The translations under genes and the position numbers were made by a program. Shown piece by piece: positions 16,690-25,470 of a stretch of DNA of 64,000 nucleotides. The stretch lies in NCBI RefSeq assembly GCF_000418325.1, contig NC_021658.1, positions 1,984,001 to 2,048,000 on the forward strand. The letters run 5' to 3'. Numbering within the stretch: the stretch's first letter is position 1; every line of letters starts with the position of its first letter. The DNA is from Sorangium cellulosum So0157-2. GTDB lineage: Bacteria > Myxococcota_A > Polyangia > Polyangiales > Polyangiaceae. Below the pieces are notes generated by a model. It searched no databases, had not been told where the DNA came from, and saw only the letters and a program-made list of their open reading frames with translations.

Positions 16690-17015
16690 CGCTTCCCCCT
16701 CGTCTCGCATGAGCTCGGCGCCTCGTCGCGCGCGCTCCGCCCCCGGATCTCATGAAGCCGCATGGCGCGGCGGGAAGCCTCGGTGGCCGGCGCCTGGTCG
16801 CGAAGCTGCGGGCACGAACCGGCGACCGAGGTGACGGCTAGTTCCGCCTGTCAGAAGTCCGGCCAGGGATCCGGAGCGAGAGTTCAACGCAAAGGCGCAA
16901 AGACGCAAAGACGCAAAGACGCAAAAAAAGAGTTGTAGTTTCGCGTCTTTGCGCCTTTGCGTTTATTTCTCTATCTCCCTATGGTTGATTTTTCGGGGTT
17001 TCAACCCGCGCTGGA
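16690..17015. other. Spacer with repeat element between minus-strand genes
   Basis: About 325 bases without a gene. The half next to the propeller gene should hold its promoter. From 16886 it contains the second CGCAAAG inverted repeat. The end (16980-17007) is AT-rich and includes GGGGTTTCAACC, a string that recurs at 34949 before the lipid-kinase gene. Confidence 0.5.
16886..16967. repeat. Inverted repeat of CGCAAAG heptads, copy 2
   Basis: Left arm AACGCAAAGGCGCAAAGACG with further ACGCAAAG units (16886-16931); right arm CGCGTCTTTGCGCCTTTGCG (16942-16961) and flanking T-rich bases. The arms are complementary over more than 20 bases around a loop of about 12. It lies downstream of no plus-strand gene and upstream of the minus-strand propeller gene. 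Confidence 0.8.
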
Positions 17016-18119
17016 TCAGCCGCCCGTCGCGCCCACGCGCCCCGTGACGCTCGCGCTCGCGCGCACGCTCACCTGGATGCGCACCGACGCGCTCGTCGAG
17101 GCCTCGGCCGCGCCGGCGACGCACGCGAGCGCGCGCGCGCCCGCGTCGCCCACGATCCGCGGCAGCGCGGCGCCGACCTGGACCACGGTCTGGGCGTCGC
17201 CGAGGAGCCTGCGCCCGAGCGCCACCTCGGCGTGCAGCAGCGCCGGCAGGTTGGCCTGCAGCGTCGCCGCGAGCCGCGCGGCCATCTCGGCGCCGTACGA
17301 CGCGCGCACCTGCACGAGCGCCGGCGTGCACGCGGCGTAGACGTCGGCGTGCGCGCGGCAGCTCGCCTCGCACTCGGCGTCGGCGCTCGGGGGCCGCACC
17401 ATCCCGGCGCACTGCGGCGCCTGCCAGGTGCCCTCGCACCGCGCGTGGCAGGTCGCGTCGCAGCCGCCGTCGCACTCGCCGTTACAGAACCCGACGCAGC
17501 GCCCCTGCGCGTCGTACGCCGAGCACTGCCCCCGGCACTGCCCCGCGCAGCGCCCCTCGCACCGCCCCGCGCAGCGGCCCTGGCAGTAGCCGGAGAGCCG
17601 CGCGGGCTCGCACTGCGCCACGATCTGCCCCGGATCCAGCTGGACGTCGCACGCGCCGCTGCAGCGCGCCCCGGCCTGGGCGTTCGCCTGGCAGGCCGGC
17701 GGCGTCACCGCCACCTGCACCCCGGCGCCCTGGCGCAGGATGGCGTCGATCGCCGCCGAGACCGGGCCGCAGGCGCCGCTCGCCTGGCCCCCCGCCTCGT
17801 CGCGCGGCGCCATCTGCGCGGGCGGGATCCCGAGGTCCGCGCCGATCCGGCGGCAGGCGTCGGCCACCTGCGCCTCGATCGCCGCGGACACGGCGGCCAT
17901 GTCCTTGGCCGCCTGCACGAACGTCCGCACCTTGGCGTTCGCCCGCGCGTCCGCGGAGAACTGGGCGCCGAGGACGTCGCCCGGCCCGCGCAGCTCGGGG
18001 CAGACGGCCTCGCCGACGCCCTCGATGCGGCCGAGCTCCGCGCAGCTCAGGCCCGGGATGCACGCCACGACCGCGAGGGCGACGAGCCCCCGCGGCGACC
18101 GAGCGACTTCCGTGCGCAT
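17016..18119 (-). CDS. Cysteine-rich exported protein of unknown function
   Basis: A 367-residue protein. The N-terminus MRTEVARSPRGLVALAVVAC is a signal sequence; C20 (VVAC) fits a lipobox, with C26 as another possibility. Residues about 160-250 are packed with cysteines in a short-period pattern (GRCAGRCEGRCAGQCRGQC, then more CxGxC and CDGGC units), spaced three to four residues apart. Flanking regions are Ala-rich helices. Such regular C-x-G-x-C tracts suggest a disulfide-stacked rod or metal-binding strip on the cell surface; that is inference only. Similar proteins occur in myxobacteria as hypotheticals. The ATG at 18119 follows AAGGGC. It lies 47 bases downstream of the dipeptidase gene and may share its transcript. 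Confidence 0.75.
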   Translation of the reverse strand: MRTEVARSPRGLVALAVVACIPGLSCAELGRIEGVGEAVCPELRGPGDVLGAQFSADARANAKVRTFVQAAKDMAAVSAAIEAQVADACRRIGADLGIPPAQMAPRDEAGGQASGACGPVSAAIDAILRQGAGVQVAVTPPACQANAQAGARCSGACDVQLDPGQIVAQCEPARLSGYCQGRCAGRCEGRCAGQCRGQCSAYDAQGRCVGFCNGECDGGCDATCHARCEGTWQAPQCAGMVRPPSADAECEASCRAHADVYAACTPALVQVRASYGAEMAARLAATLQANLPALLHAEVALGRRLLGDAQTVVQVGAALPRIVGDAGARALACVAGAAEASTSASVRIQVSVRASASVTGRVGATGG

Positions 18120-18166
18120 GCGTGCCCTTACCACGACCGCTCCGGCGGCGCGTGGCCGGTCGACGC

Positions 18167-19243
18167 CTACCTGGGCGGCTGCCCCCCGCGCGCGCCCGCC
18201 GGCCGCCAGCCGAGGATGCGCAGCGCGTTCTGCGAGAAGATCTTCACCACGTCCTCGCGCGACATCCCGCGCTGCCGGAGCCGCGCTGCGAGCGCCGGCA
18301 GCGCCGACGCGTCGTCGAGCCCCTTCGTCGGGAGGATGCCGCCGTCGAAATCCGACCCGATCGCGACGTGATCGACGCCGGCCACCCGGACCATGTGGTC
18401 GACCTGCGCGAGCACGTCGTCGAGGTCCGCCTCGCTCGTGCCGTTCACGAAGGGCGCGTGGAAGTTGAGCCCCGCGACCCCGCCGCTCCGCCCGATGAGC
18501 CGCAGCTGCTCGTCGGTCAGGTTGCGCGGCCGGTTCGCCACCGCGCGCGCGTTCGAGTGGGTCGCCACGATCGGCGCGCCGTGCGCGGCCGCGATCGGCA
18601 CGAGGTCCGCGAACGCGGCGTCCGAGATGTGCGAGACGTCGATGAGCGCGCCCTGCGCGTAGACGCGCTCGCAGAACCGCTTGCCGAGCTCCGTCAGCCC
18701 GAACGCGGCCGGCTCGCCGGTCGCCGACGACGAGAGCCGCGTGTTCTTCGCGTGGTTCGGGCTGATGAGCCGCACGCCGCGCGCGATGAACCGGTCGATC
18801 TGCGCGATGTCCTCCGCGAACGCGCCGGCCCCCTCGATCGAGAGGAAGGTGCTGATCTTCCCCGGCTCGGCCCGCGCCGCGCCGAGCGGCAGGAGCACCG
18901 GGCTCGCGGCGATGATCGCCTCGATCGTCGCGAGGACCGCGCTGGCGTCCTCGATCTGCGGGCCCTCGGGCCGCGCCCGGTCGGGCAGGTAGATCGGCAG
19001 CACGATGCCGAGGTAGCTGCCGGCGACGAGCGTGTCGCTGCGGGCGTGGCCCTCGCCGAGGCGAGGGTCGCGCCCCTTGAAGTGGACCTGCCAGGGCACG
19101 TCGACGTGCAGGTCGACGACGTGCACGGGGGGCTCGCGGCCGCCGCCGGCGGGCGGGTCGCCGCGCGTCGGCCGCGGCGCGCCCAGGGCGGAGGCGGCGC
19201 ACGTGACGGCGAGCAGGGCGCGGGCGCGGCCTCCGGCGCTCAT
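18167..19243 (-). CDS. Membrane dipeptidase, peptidase family M19
   Basis: A 358-residue zinc dipeptidase. After a signal-like N-terminus come the zinc ligands: VVDLHVDVP with H46 and D48, the bridging Glu in STFLSIEGA, then LIDVSHIS and IVATHSNA carrying two histidines, and GSDFDGG near the C-terminus; this is the complete M19 set. Family members cleave dipeptides, including D-containing ones, and beta-lactams in the renal enzyme. Its ATG overlaps the stop of the upstream kinase gene in an ATGA, so translation is coupled. An envelope location plus the nearby transglycosylase gene suggest a link to peptidoglycan peptide turnover (inference). Confidence 0.92.
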   Translation of the reverse strand: MSAGGRARALLAVTCAASALGAPRPTRGDPPAGGGREPPVHVVDLHVDVPWQVHFKGRDPRLGEGHARSDTLVAGSYLGIVLPIYLPDRARPEGPQIEDASAVLATIEAIIAASPVLLPLGAARAEPGKISTFLSIEGAGAFAEDIAQIDRFIARGVRLISPNHAKNTRLSSSATGEPAAFGLTELGKRFCERVYAQGALIDVSHISDAAFADLVPIAAAHGAPIVATHSNARAVANRPRNLTDEQLRLIGRSGGVAGLNFHAPFVNGTSEADLDDVLAQVDHMVRVAGVDHVAIGSDFDGGILPTKGLDDASALPALAARLRQRGMSREDVVKIFSQNALRILGWRPAGARGGQPPR

Positions 19244-20637
19244 CCGCTCACCAGCACGCCGAGCGCGAAGCCGACGCCGAGGCACACGAGGCCGATCACC
19301 GCGACGAGCCACCAGGCGGCGCCCTCCGGGGGCGCCGTCTCGGCGGGGAGGGGGACCTCCACGACCCGCACGTCGTAGTGGCCGCCCGTGAGCGTCGGCA
19401 CGCCCGTCGGCCGCTGCGCGCTGACGTGGGTCGGCCCGGCGGGCACCGGGGGCGCCGCGAACGCCGCCGTGGGCGCCACCTGCGAGGTCGCCTGGGGCGG
19501 CGGCGCGGTCGGGCGCGGCGGGGGCGCCGACTCCGGCCTCGGCACGACCGGCATGCTCGTCGTCGAGCCCGGCCCGTGCGGCGGCGGGGGCAGCTGCGAC
19601 GGCGGCTGCGGGGCGTACAGCTGCGACGGCGGCTGCGGCGGGCGCAGCTGCGACGCGTGCAGCTGCGGGTGCGGCTGCGCCGGCGGCGGCAGCGAGGGCA
19701 GGTGGTGCGGCGGCGGGAGCGACGCCTGCGGATCGGCCCACGCGCCGGGCGTCGCGATGCCGGTGCGGTGCGCGACGGCGCTCAGCGTCTGCGCCATCTC
19801 CTCGGCCGTCTGGAAGCGCCCGTTCACGTCCTTGGAGAGGGCGCGCTGGAAGAAGAGGCCCCAGGCGGCGAGGTGCGGCGCGACCTGCTCGATCGGGCGC
19901 ACCTCCTTGGCGAGCACGGCGGTGAGCCGCGCGAACTCGTTCTCGGCGGGGAACGGCTGCGTCCCGGTGAGCATCTCGTAGAAGATCACGCCGACGCTCC
20001 AGAGGTCGGTGCGCGCGTCGACGCCCTGCGCGTTCTTGATCTGCTCGGGGCTCATGTAGCCGGGGGTGCCGAGGAGCGTGCCGGCGCGGGTCTTGAGGCC
20101 CATGCCGCCGGCCGCGTCCATCACCTTCGCGATGCCGAAATCGAGCACCTTCACGCGGAAGCCGCCGCGCGGATCGCGCACGAGGAACAGGTTCTCCGGC
20201 TTCAGATCGCGGTGGATCACCCTGTGGCTGTGCGCCGCCATCAGGGCCTGGAGCACCTCGTGGATGATCGGCACGGCCTGCGCCGGCGGGATGGGGTTGC
20301 CCGTGTCGATGTACGCGGCGAGCGGGACGCCCTGCAGGAGCTCCATGACGAGGTAGGGCGTGCCGTCCTCGGCGCGGGCCGCCTCGAAGACCGAGGCGAT
20401 GTTCTGGTGGACGAACCCCTTCGTCGCCTCCGCCTCGGCGAAGAAGCGCAGGAGGACCTGCTCTTCCTGCGTGAACTCGGGGTGCAGCACCTTGATCGCG
20501 CGCTTGCCCTCGCCGCGCAGCCCGTCGGCCTCGTAGACGGCGCCCATGCCGCCCTCGCCGAGGAGACGCACGATCCGGAAGCGCCCGTTCAGCACGGCGC
20601 CCACGAGCTGGTGGGAGGGGCTCGAGGGGTCGACCAC
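19240..20637 (-). CDS. Membrane-anchored Hanks-type Ser/Thr protein kinase
   Basis: A 465-residue kinase with GEGGMG (27-32), ATP lysine K49, HRDLKPEN with D144 and N149, DFG (166-168) and GTPGYMSPEQI. The domain ends near 275. Residues 290-430 are a Pro/Gln/Ala-rich linker with tandem QLRPPQPPSQL-type repeats. The C-terminus is a single hydrophobic helix (WWLVAVIGLVCLGVGFALGV) with only a few residues beyond it, so the kinase faces the cytosol and has no extracellular sensor. The start is a GTG at 20637 (MVDPSSPSHQ) without an obvious ribosome-binding site. It is translationally coupled to the dipeptidase gene, hinting that kinase and peptidase levels are matched. Confidence 0.94.
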   Translation of the reverse strand: MVDPSSPSHQLVGAVLNGRFRIVRLLGEGGMGAVYEADGLRGEGKRAIKVLHPEFTQEEQVLLRFFAEAEATKGFVHQNIASVFEAARAEDGTPYLVMELLQGVPLAAYIDTGNPIPPAQAVPIIHEVLQALMAAHSHRVIHRDLKPENLFLVRDPRGGFRVKVLDFGIAKVMDAAGGMGLKTRAGTLLGTPGYMSPEQIKNAQGVDARTDLWSVGVIFYEMLTGTQPFPAENEFARLTAVLAKEVRPIEQVAPHLAAWGLFFQRALSKDVNGRFQTAEEMAQTLSAVAHRTGIATPGAWADPQASLPPPHHLPSLPPPAQPHPQLHASQLRPPQPPSQLYAPQPPSQLPPPPHGPGSTTSMPVVPRPESAPPPRPTAPPPQATSQVAPTAAFAAPPVPAGPTHVSAQRPTGVPTLTGGHYDVRVVEVPLPAETAPPEGAAWWLVAVIGLVCLGVGFALGVLVSG

Positions 20638-20775
20638 GCGCGGACTCTACCAAAGCTTCCGCGCCGCCCGCTCGCCGAAACCTCGGCGCGGTGCGCGCGA
20701 GCAGGCCGTCGACACGGGGCGCCGGGGCGCGCTGGGCCCGCCGCGCGGCGAGCGTACGGCGGGCCCCGGGGCGCG

Positions 20776-23400
20776 TCAGGGCGCGGCGTTCGCCACGGCC
20801 GAGCGCGCCGCCGGGCTCGCGGGCAGCGGGGTGCGCAGGGCCTCGCTCGGCTGATCGCCGGCGTAGAGGAGCTCGTAGACGGCGAGGCTCGTGAGCACGC
20901 GCTTCGTGTAGAGCCGCGTCTCCTCGTACGGGATGCGCTCGACCCACAGGTCGAAGCTCTGCGAGGGGCGCTCCGCGATCCACCGCTTCGGCGCGCCGCC
21001 GCCCGCGTTGTAGGCGGGGATCGCGAGCAGCGGGTTGTCCGAGAACTGGCCGCGCAGCACCGAGAGGTAACGGCAGCCGAGCGCGATGTTGACCTCGGGC
21101 CGCCTCAGCGCCTCGGCGCTCGACGGCAGCCCGAGCGGCTTGGCCATGCGCTTCGCGGTCGGCACGATGAGCTGCATGAGCCCGTAGGCCTGCGCGGGCG
21201 AGGCCACCTTCGGGTCGAAGGCCGACTCCTCGCGCATGATCGCGTAGGCGAGGGCCTCGGGGATCCCGCTGCGCTTCGCCTCCGCGGCGACGAGGGCGGC
21301 GAACGGGCGCGGGTAGGCGAGCTCCCACGCGCTGCGCCAGCGCCCGGCCGGGTAGTGGTCGACCCAGTCGCCCGCGAGCTCGACGCGGCCGTCGTCCGCC
21401 GACGGCGCCGCCATCGCCGTGCGCAGGATGCTGTACGACTGCGGCAGCGCGCCCGCGCGCGCGAGCAGGAACGCCGAGGCCCACATCACCTCGCGCGGCG
21501 CCGTGCGGCTCCCCACGCCGAGCGCGTCGAGCTCGCGGCGCGCGAGCTTCGCCTCCCCCTGGCGCGCGAGCTCGACCGCGCGGGTGAACGCCGGGCGCGC
21601 GAACAGGGGGCTCCGGAGCTCGGCGTACGGCGCGCTCGCGTCGCGCTCGAGGGCCGCGGACAGGGCGCGCTGGGCGGCCGCGGGATCGGCGTGGGCGAGC
21701 CGGGCGTGGGCGAGCGCCATGTAGAACGAGAGCGGGTAGTCGCGGATCACCTCCTCGAGCAGCGCCTTTCCCTTGTCGGGCGAGCCGGTCTCGATGTGGG
21801 CGCGCCCGAGGTAGTAGGGGAACCTGCCCGCGGCGTGGTACGCGCGCTCGTGGGGGAAGCGCGCGAGCCCGAGCTCGAGCGGCCTGACCGCGCCGGCCCA
21901 GCTGTCGCGCTCCATCTCGAAGAGCGCGAGCTCGAACAGGCCGTCGGCGACCATGTCGCCCGACGGGTAGTCGTCGGGCATGGCGGTGAGCATCTGGACG
22001 AACTGCGCCTGATCGCCGAGCGCGAGCAGGGCGCGCGCGCCGAGGTAGCGCGCGTCGTCCGCGAGCCGGTGATCCGGGTACTCCTTCTCGAGCAGCGCGA
22101 AGCGCGCGGCGGCCTCGGCGTGCCGATCGACGCGGAACGACGCGCGCGCGGCGTTGTAGAGCGTCTCGGGCCGCCGGGGTGCGGGCGCGCCTGCTCCTGC
22201 CGTCGCGGGCGCCGCGGGGGCGCTCGCGACGGCGGCGGCCGCGGGCGCGGCCGGCCCGCAGCGCTCGATCGCCGTGCCGTAGATGTCGGCGGCCTCGGCC
22301 CGCCGCCGGACGCGCCCGAGCGCCTCGCCGCGCGCGGCGAACGCGTCGCAGGCGAAGGCCGAGGGCGCCTGCGCCTCGGGCAGGGCGATCAGCGCCTCGG
22401 TGACGGCGAGCGCCTCCTTGTCCTGGCGCGAGGCGAGCAGGGCGCGCGCGCGGGCGAGCAGGTCGGCGGGGCCCGGGTCGAGGAACGGCTTGCGCCGCGC
22501 GAACGGCAGCGTCGACAGGGCCTGCTCCAGGATCTCCTTCGCCTCGCCCGCGCCCGCGCCGCCCGGCGCCTCGTCGAGCACGCGCCGGGCGAGCCGGATC
22601 GCCTCCTCGGCGTGGTCTTCCTTCGGATGGCGGAGCAGCGCGCGGGCGAAGCGGAGCGCCTCGGGCACCCACGTCGACGCCGGCCAGCTCCGGGCGAGGT
22701 ACGCCTGCCAGCGCGCGGCAGCGGCCCCGATGTCGCCCTTCTCGGCGAGCGCATGGGCGATCACGCGATCGAGCTCGTCGGCGATCGCGGCGTCCGAGGC
22801 GACGGCGCGCGCGCGCTCGATCGCCGCGTCGGGCTGCCCCGCCCTGGCGAGGAGATCGGCCGCCGCGAACCGCGCGTAATCGGCGAGCGGCCCGCCCGCG
22901 GGCGCGGTGCGCCGCCCGGCACTCGTTCCAGATCGACGTCACGCGGCTGATGTCGGCGGCCGCCGCCGCGTCGTACTCCCTCGCGGCGCCCAGCGGGTCG
23001 CCCGCGAGCGCGCGCAGCCGGCCGAGCTGGTAGCGAAACGCCGCTGCGTCCGCGGGCGGCAGGGGCGCGGAGAGCGCCTGGGCCATGGCGGCGGCCGCGC
23101 TCGCGTACGCCTCCTGGGCGACGAGCTTCTGCACCGGCGCGAGCCTCGGGTCGTCCAGCACGAGCGTGAGGCGCTCGGGATCGAACCCCGGGGCCTCGCC
23201 CGGCGTGCCCGGCACGACGGGCCCCGGCGTCGCTGGGCTGGGGGCGGCGGCGGCGTCGGCTGCGGGCAGCGCGGCGGGCAGGCCGCGGTCCCGCGCTGCG
23301 CGGGGGGCGCGCCGGCGCAGGAGGCGCCGAGCGCGGCGGTCAGCGCGAGCGCGGAGGCCAGCGCGAGCGCGGCCCCGGAGCGGGCATCCAGCCTGAACAT
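20776..23400 (-). CDS. Soluble lytic murein transglycosylase, apparently double-frameshifted
   Basis: The C-terminal part is an intact frame (20776-22764 and upstream to about 22917) with helical solenoid repeats followed by an SLT domain: AIMREESAFDP with catalytic Glu, AQAYGLMQL, NIALGCRYL and PAYNAGGG. It cleaves the MurNAc-GlcNAc bond to give 1,6-anhydro ends. The N-terminus lies in two other pieces. The ATG at 23400 starts MFRLDARSGAALALASALAL with a GASC lipobox in the same frame as the SLT domain. From about 23300 to 22915 the protein-like sequence (PGTPGEAPGFDPERLTLVL... and ISRVTSIWNECR) is one frame away. Joining needs one indel near a G6 run at about 23302 and one opposite indel near 22915. 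If joined the product is about 874 residues. Sequencing error or real decay cannot be told apart here. Confidence 0.82.
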
Positions 23401-23471
23401 GCCTGCACCATACTCCGGATCGCGCGGTCGCACAGCGCTCGAGGCGGCGGCGCGCCGGGGGCCCGAGGCGA

Positions 23472-23996
23472 TCAGGGAGAGGCGGTCACCACGGTGGCGG
23501 CGACCGCGGCGAAGCGCAGGAGGTCCTCCGCGCGGGCCACGAGCTCGAGGTTGAAGGTCGTGCCCGCCGTGAGCTCGCCCGAGGCTCCGACCTCCAGCGC
23601 GCCGGACGCGGCGTCGGGCGGCAGCGCGAGCGGCGTGTACACGAGCCCGGCGGGAGGTGCGTTGACGATGATCTCGATCGGCTCGTCGAAGCCGTTGAAT
23701 CGACGGATCGAGAGATCGACGGACGTCAGCCCGTCATAGGGGATGTCGATGGTGGCGGGGACGATGAACAGCGCGAAGTCCGGCGCTGCGACCATGTCCC
23801 CGCCGCCGCCGCCGCCGCCGCCGCCCCCGCCGCCGTCTCCGCCGGCGCCGCTCGTCGTGGTGCTCCCGTTCCCCGCCTGGCCGCCGGCGCCCTCGCCCTC
23901 GGGGACATCGTCGGAGCACCCGAAGGCCGAGAGGGCGATCGTCAACGCCACAACAAAGCTGTAGCTCCGCTGTAAACGCATCGGGTCAAGTCTCAT
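23472..23996 (-). CDS. Small lipoprotein with poly-Gly linker and beta-sandwich-like domain
   Basis: A 174-residue protein starting MRLDPMRLQRSYSF; a second ATG five codons later is also possible. The signal ends in LSAFGC, a lipobox. A linker of TTTSGAGG and twelve-odd glycines, encoded by a GCC/GGC microsatellite, connects to a domain of about 105 residues. That domain reads FALFIVPATIDIPYDGLTSV, IRRFNGFDEPIEIIVNAPPAGL and TAGTTFNLELVARAED, the pattern of bacterial Ig-like modules that carry GF.GPI.L.V.LPAG. Function is unknown; a surface adhesin or structural role is plausible. The glycine microsatellite may vary in length between strains. Confidence 0.7.
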   Translation of the reverse strand: MRLDPMRLQRSYSFVVALTIALSAFGCSDDVPEGEGAGGQAGNGSTTTSGAGGDGGGGGGGGGGGGDMVAAPDFALFIVPATIDIPYDGLTSVDLSIRRFNGFDEPIEIIVNAPPAGLVYTPLALPPDAASGALEVGASGELTAGTTFNLELVARAEDLLRFAAVAATVVTASP

Positions 23997-24182
23997 GTCG
24001 AAGGGAGCCGTCGTGCGTCCGAGGTGGGGTGTCTCGGGGGGGGCCGCGTGCGCCGCGTCCACGGTATCGCTGCTCTGGCGGGGCCTGCAAGCGGGCCGGG
24101 CGGCGTTGGGCGGGGTCGCCGGCGCGCCGTCTCGCGAGACGGCGCGCTGGCGTTCGGACGAGGCGTGAGGGATGGGGGGCGA

Positions 24183-24563
24183 CTACTGCGTTTCGCAGGC
24201 GAGATAGACCCGGATCGACTCGACCGTGGCGTCCTGGAGCCGGCCGGTCGGGGGCATCGCGCCCTCGTCGATCTCCTCGAAGATCTTCTCCGCGTGCTCG
24301 CTGACATACGTCGGATCGTCGACGTTGGCGCCCTCGGGCGCGTTGGCGCGGGCCGCCGCCCCCACCTTCGTCGTCGAGTGACAGATACTGCAGTTGCCCA
24401 TCAGCGCATCCAGGCCCGCCGCCTGCTCCGCCGCGGAGTCGGGCGGGCACGCGCCGAGCGGTCCTTCTTCGCCCTTCGGGTCGGGGTCATCGCCGCCGCA
24501 GCCCTGGAGCGAGCCGATGACGAAGGGCGCAAGGCAGAGCAGGAAAATCGTACGAACGCGCAT
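24183..24563 (-). CDS. Small monohaem c-type cytochrome lipoprotein
   Basis: A 126-residue protein. Signal sequence MRVRTIFLLCLAPFVIG ends in LQGC with C22 lipidated. The haem motif is CSICH (58-62), and the likely axial methionine is M103 in GAMPPTGRL, followed by the usual C-terminal helix (VESIRVYLACE). This is the arrangement of class I cytochromes, so it should carry electrons at the periplasmic face of a membrane. The ATG at 24563 is preferred over a TTG one codon earlier because GAGGTG sits at normal distance. No oxidase or reductase gene is adjacent, so its partner is not visible. Confidence 0.85.
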   Translation of the reverse strand: MRVRTIFLLCLAPFVIGSLQGCGGDDPDPKGEEGPLGACPPDSAAEQAAGLDALMGNCSICHSTTKVGAAARANAPEGANVDDPTYVSEHAEKIFEEIDEGAMPPTGRLQDATVESIRVYLACETQ

Positions 24564-24834
24564 CAAAGCACCTCAACAGCTTGTTAGAGGAACGGCGGCG
24601 AGCCGGGTTCGAGCCTCCAGCCATGCAGGCTAGCCGGGCGCCGCGCGGGGATGGTGCCTGGCGCCGCGCACCGGGTCAACAAAGACGGACGGGCTCGATG
24701 CGGGGGAGATGCGATTCCGGTCGGCGCGCGCCGCGGCGCGGCGCGGGCGCTCCGCGCGCGGCGCCGATCCACGGCCTCCCTCGCCGGGCCGAGCGGCTCG
24801 ACGCGCCCTCGTTTCCCCGCCCCGCGCCGCCCTT

Positions 24835-25299
24835 CTAGCTCGCCCGCCGCCGCTCCAGGTGCGTCTTCATCGCCTTGAGATCCCCGTGCACGGCCTTCTT
24901 GAAGCTGCCGATGAACAGCCGCCCGAGCGTCTCCATGAACCACCCCATCCCGGCGATCTCGCCGTCCATCCGGAGCAGCGTCCCGGCGCCCTGGGGCTCG
25001 AAGACGTAGCGAAAGCGGTATTCCCCGCGCCCCGTCGTGCCCTTCTTCCCGTCGACGAAGAGGTCCAGGCTCTTGCCGGGCTCTGCCGCCGTGACCTCGA
25101 ACAGCTCGGTCGACTCCTTGCCGAACATCTTGCGGGTCTCACGCCACATCGTGCCCTTGCCGGCGACATCGCCCGTGAGCCTCTCCACCCGCACGAAATT
25201 CGGCATCCAGTCGCCGAAGGAGTCGATGTCGGTCGCGAGCCGGAAGACGTCTTCGGGCGACGCATCGAATCGCTCTTCAATGGTGAACCGGAGCGGCAT
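24835..25299 (-). CDS. SRPBCC (START-like) family protein
   Basis: A 154-residue single-domain protein. FTIEERFDASPEDVFRLATDIDSFGDWMP is the characteristic opening strand and helix of the Bet v 1/polyketide-cyclase (SRPBCC) fold; the middle strands (YRFRYVFEPQGAGTLLRMDGEI) and a long C-terminal helix (LGRLFIGSFKKAVHGDLKAMKTHLE) complete it. Members bind hydrophobic ligands in a cavity. AGGAG lies eight bases before the ATG. It is downstream of the SprT-like gene, with a hairpin between them, so separate transcription is likely. The ligand cannot be predicted. Confidence 0.85.
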   Translation of the reverse strand: MPLRFTIEERFDASPEDVFRLATDIDSFGDWMPNFVRVERLTGDVAGKGTMWRETRKMFGKESTELFEVTAAEPGKSLDLFVDGKKGTTGRGEYRFRYVFEPQGAGTLLRMDGEIAGMGWFMETLGRLFIGSFKKAVHGDLKAMKTHLERRRAS

Positions 25300-25411
25300 C
25301 TCGTTCTTCTCCTAGGTTGGCCCGCACACCGGGCCATCGTGCCGGAACCGCTCCATCCCCGTCAACGCGCCCGTCGAGCGCGCGTCGCCGTCCAGATGCG
25401 GGCCGCGCGCC

Positions 25412-25462
25412 GTCGCCGACGTCCGCCCGGGCCGCGCGCGACCCGGAGCGGACGTCGGCGAC
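25412..25462 (-). terminator. Hairpin downstream of the SprT-like gene
   Basis: A perfect 15-bp stem, GTCGCCGACGTCCGC (25412-25426) and GCGGACGTCGGCGAC (25448-25462), encloses a 21-base GC-rich loop. It begins nine bases past the stop of the minus-strand gene 25471-26754 and fits a terminator without a U tract. Confidence 0.6.
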
Positions 25463-25470
25463 CGCGGCGC

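Noticed and set aside
19378..22950. 1190-residue plus-strand ORF opposite the kinase and transglycosylase genes
   Set aside because: Low-complexity Arg/Leu/Gly composition and full overlap with two recognised genes.
18167..23215. Single 1682-residue minus-strand ORF
   Set aside because: It is a chance fusion of three frames: the middle of the transglycosylase, an antisense-like shadow of the kinase, and the true M19 dipeptidase that begins at 19243.
23780..23835. GCC/GGC microsatellite as independent repeat element
   Set aside because: It encodes the poly-Gly linker of a lipoprotein and is described there.
24590..24640. Possible tRNA because of GGGTTCGAGCC
   Set aside because: No acceptor or anticodon arms can be drawn around it.
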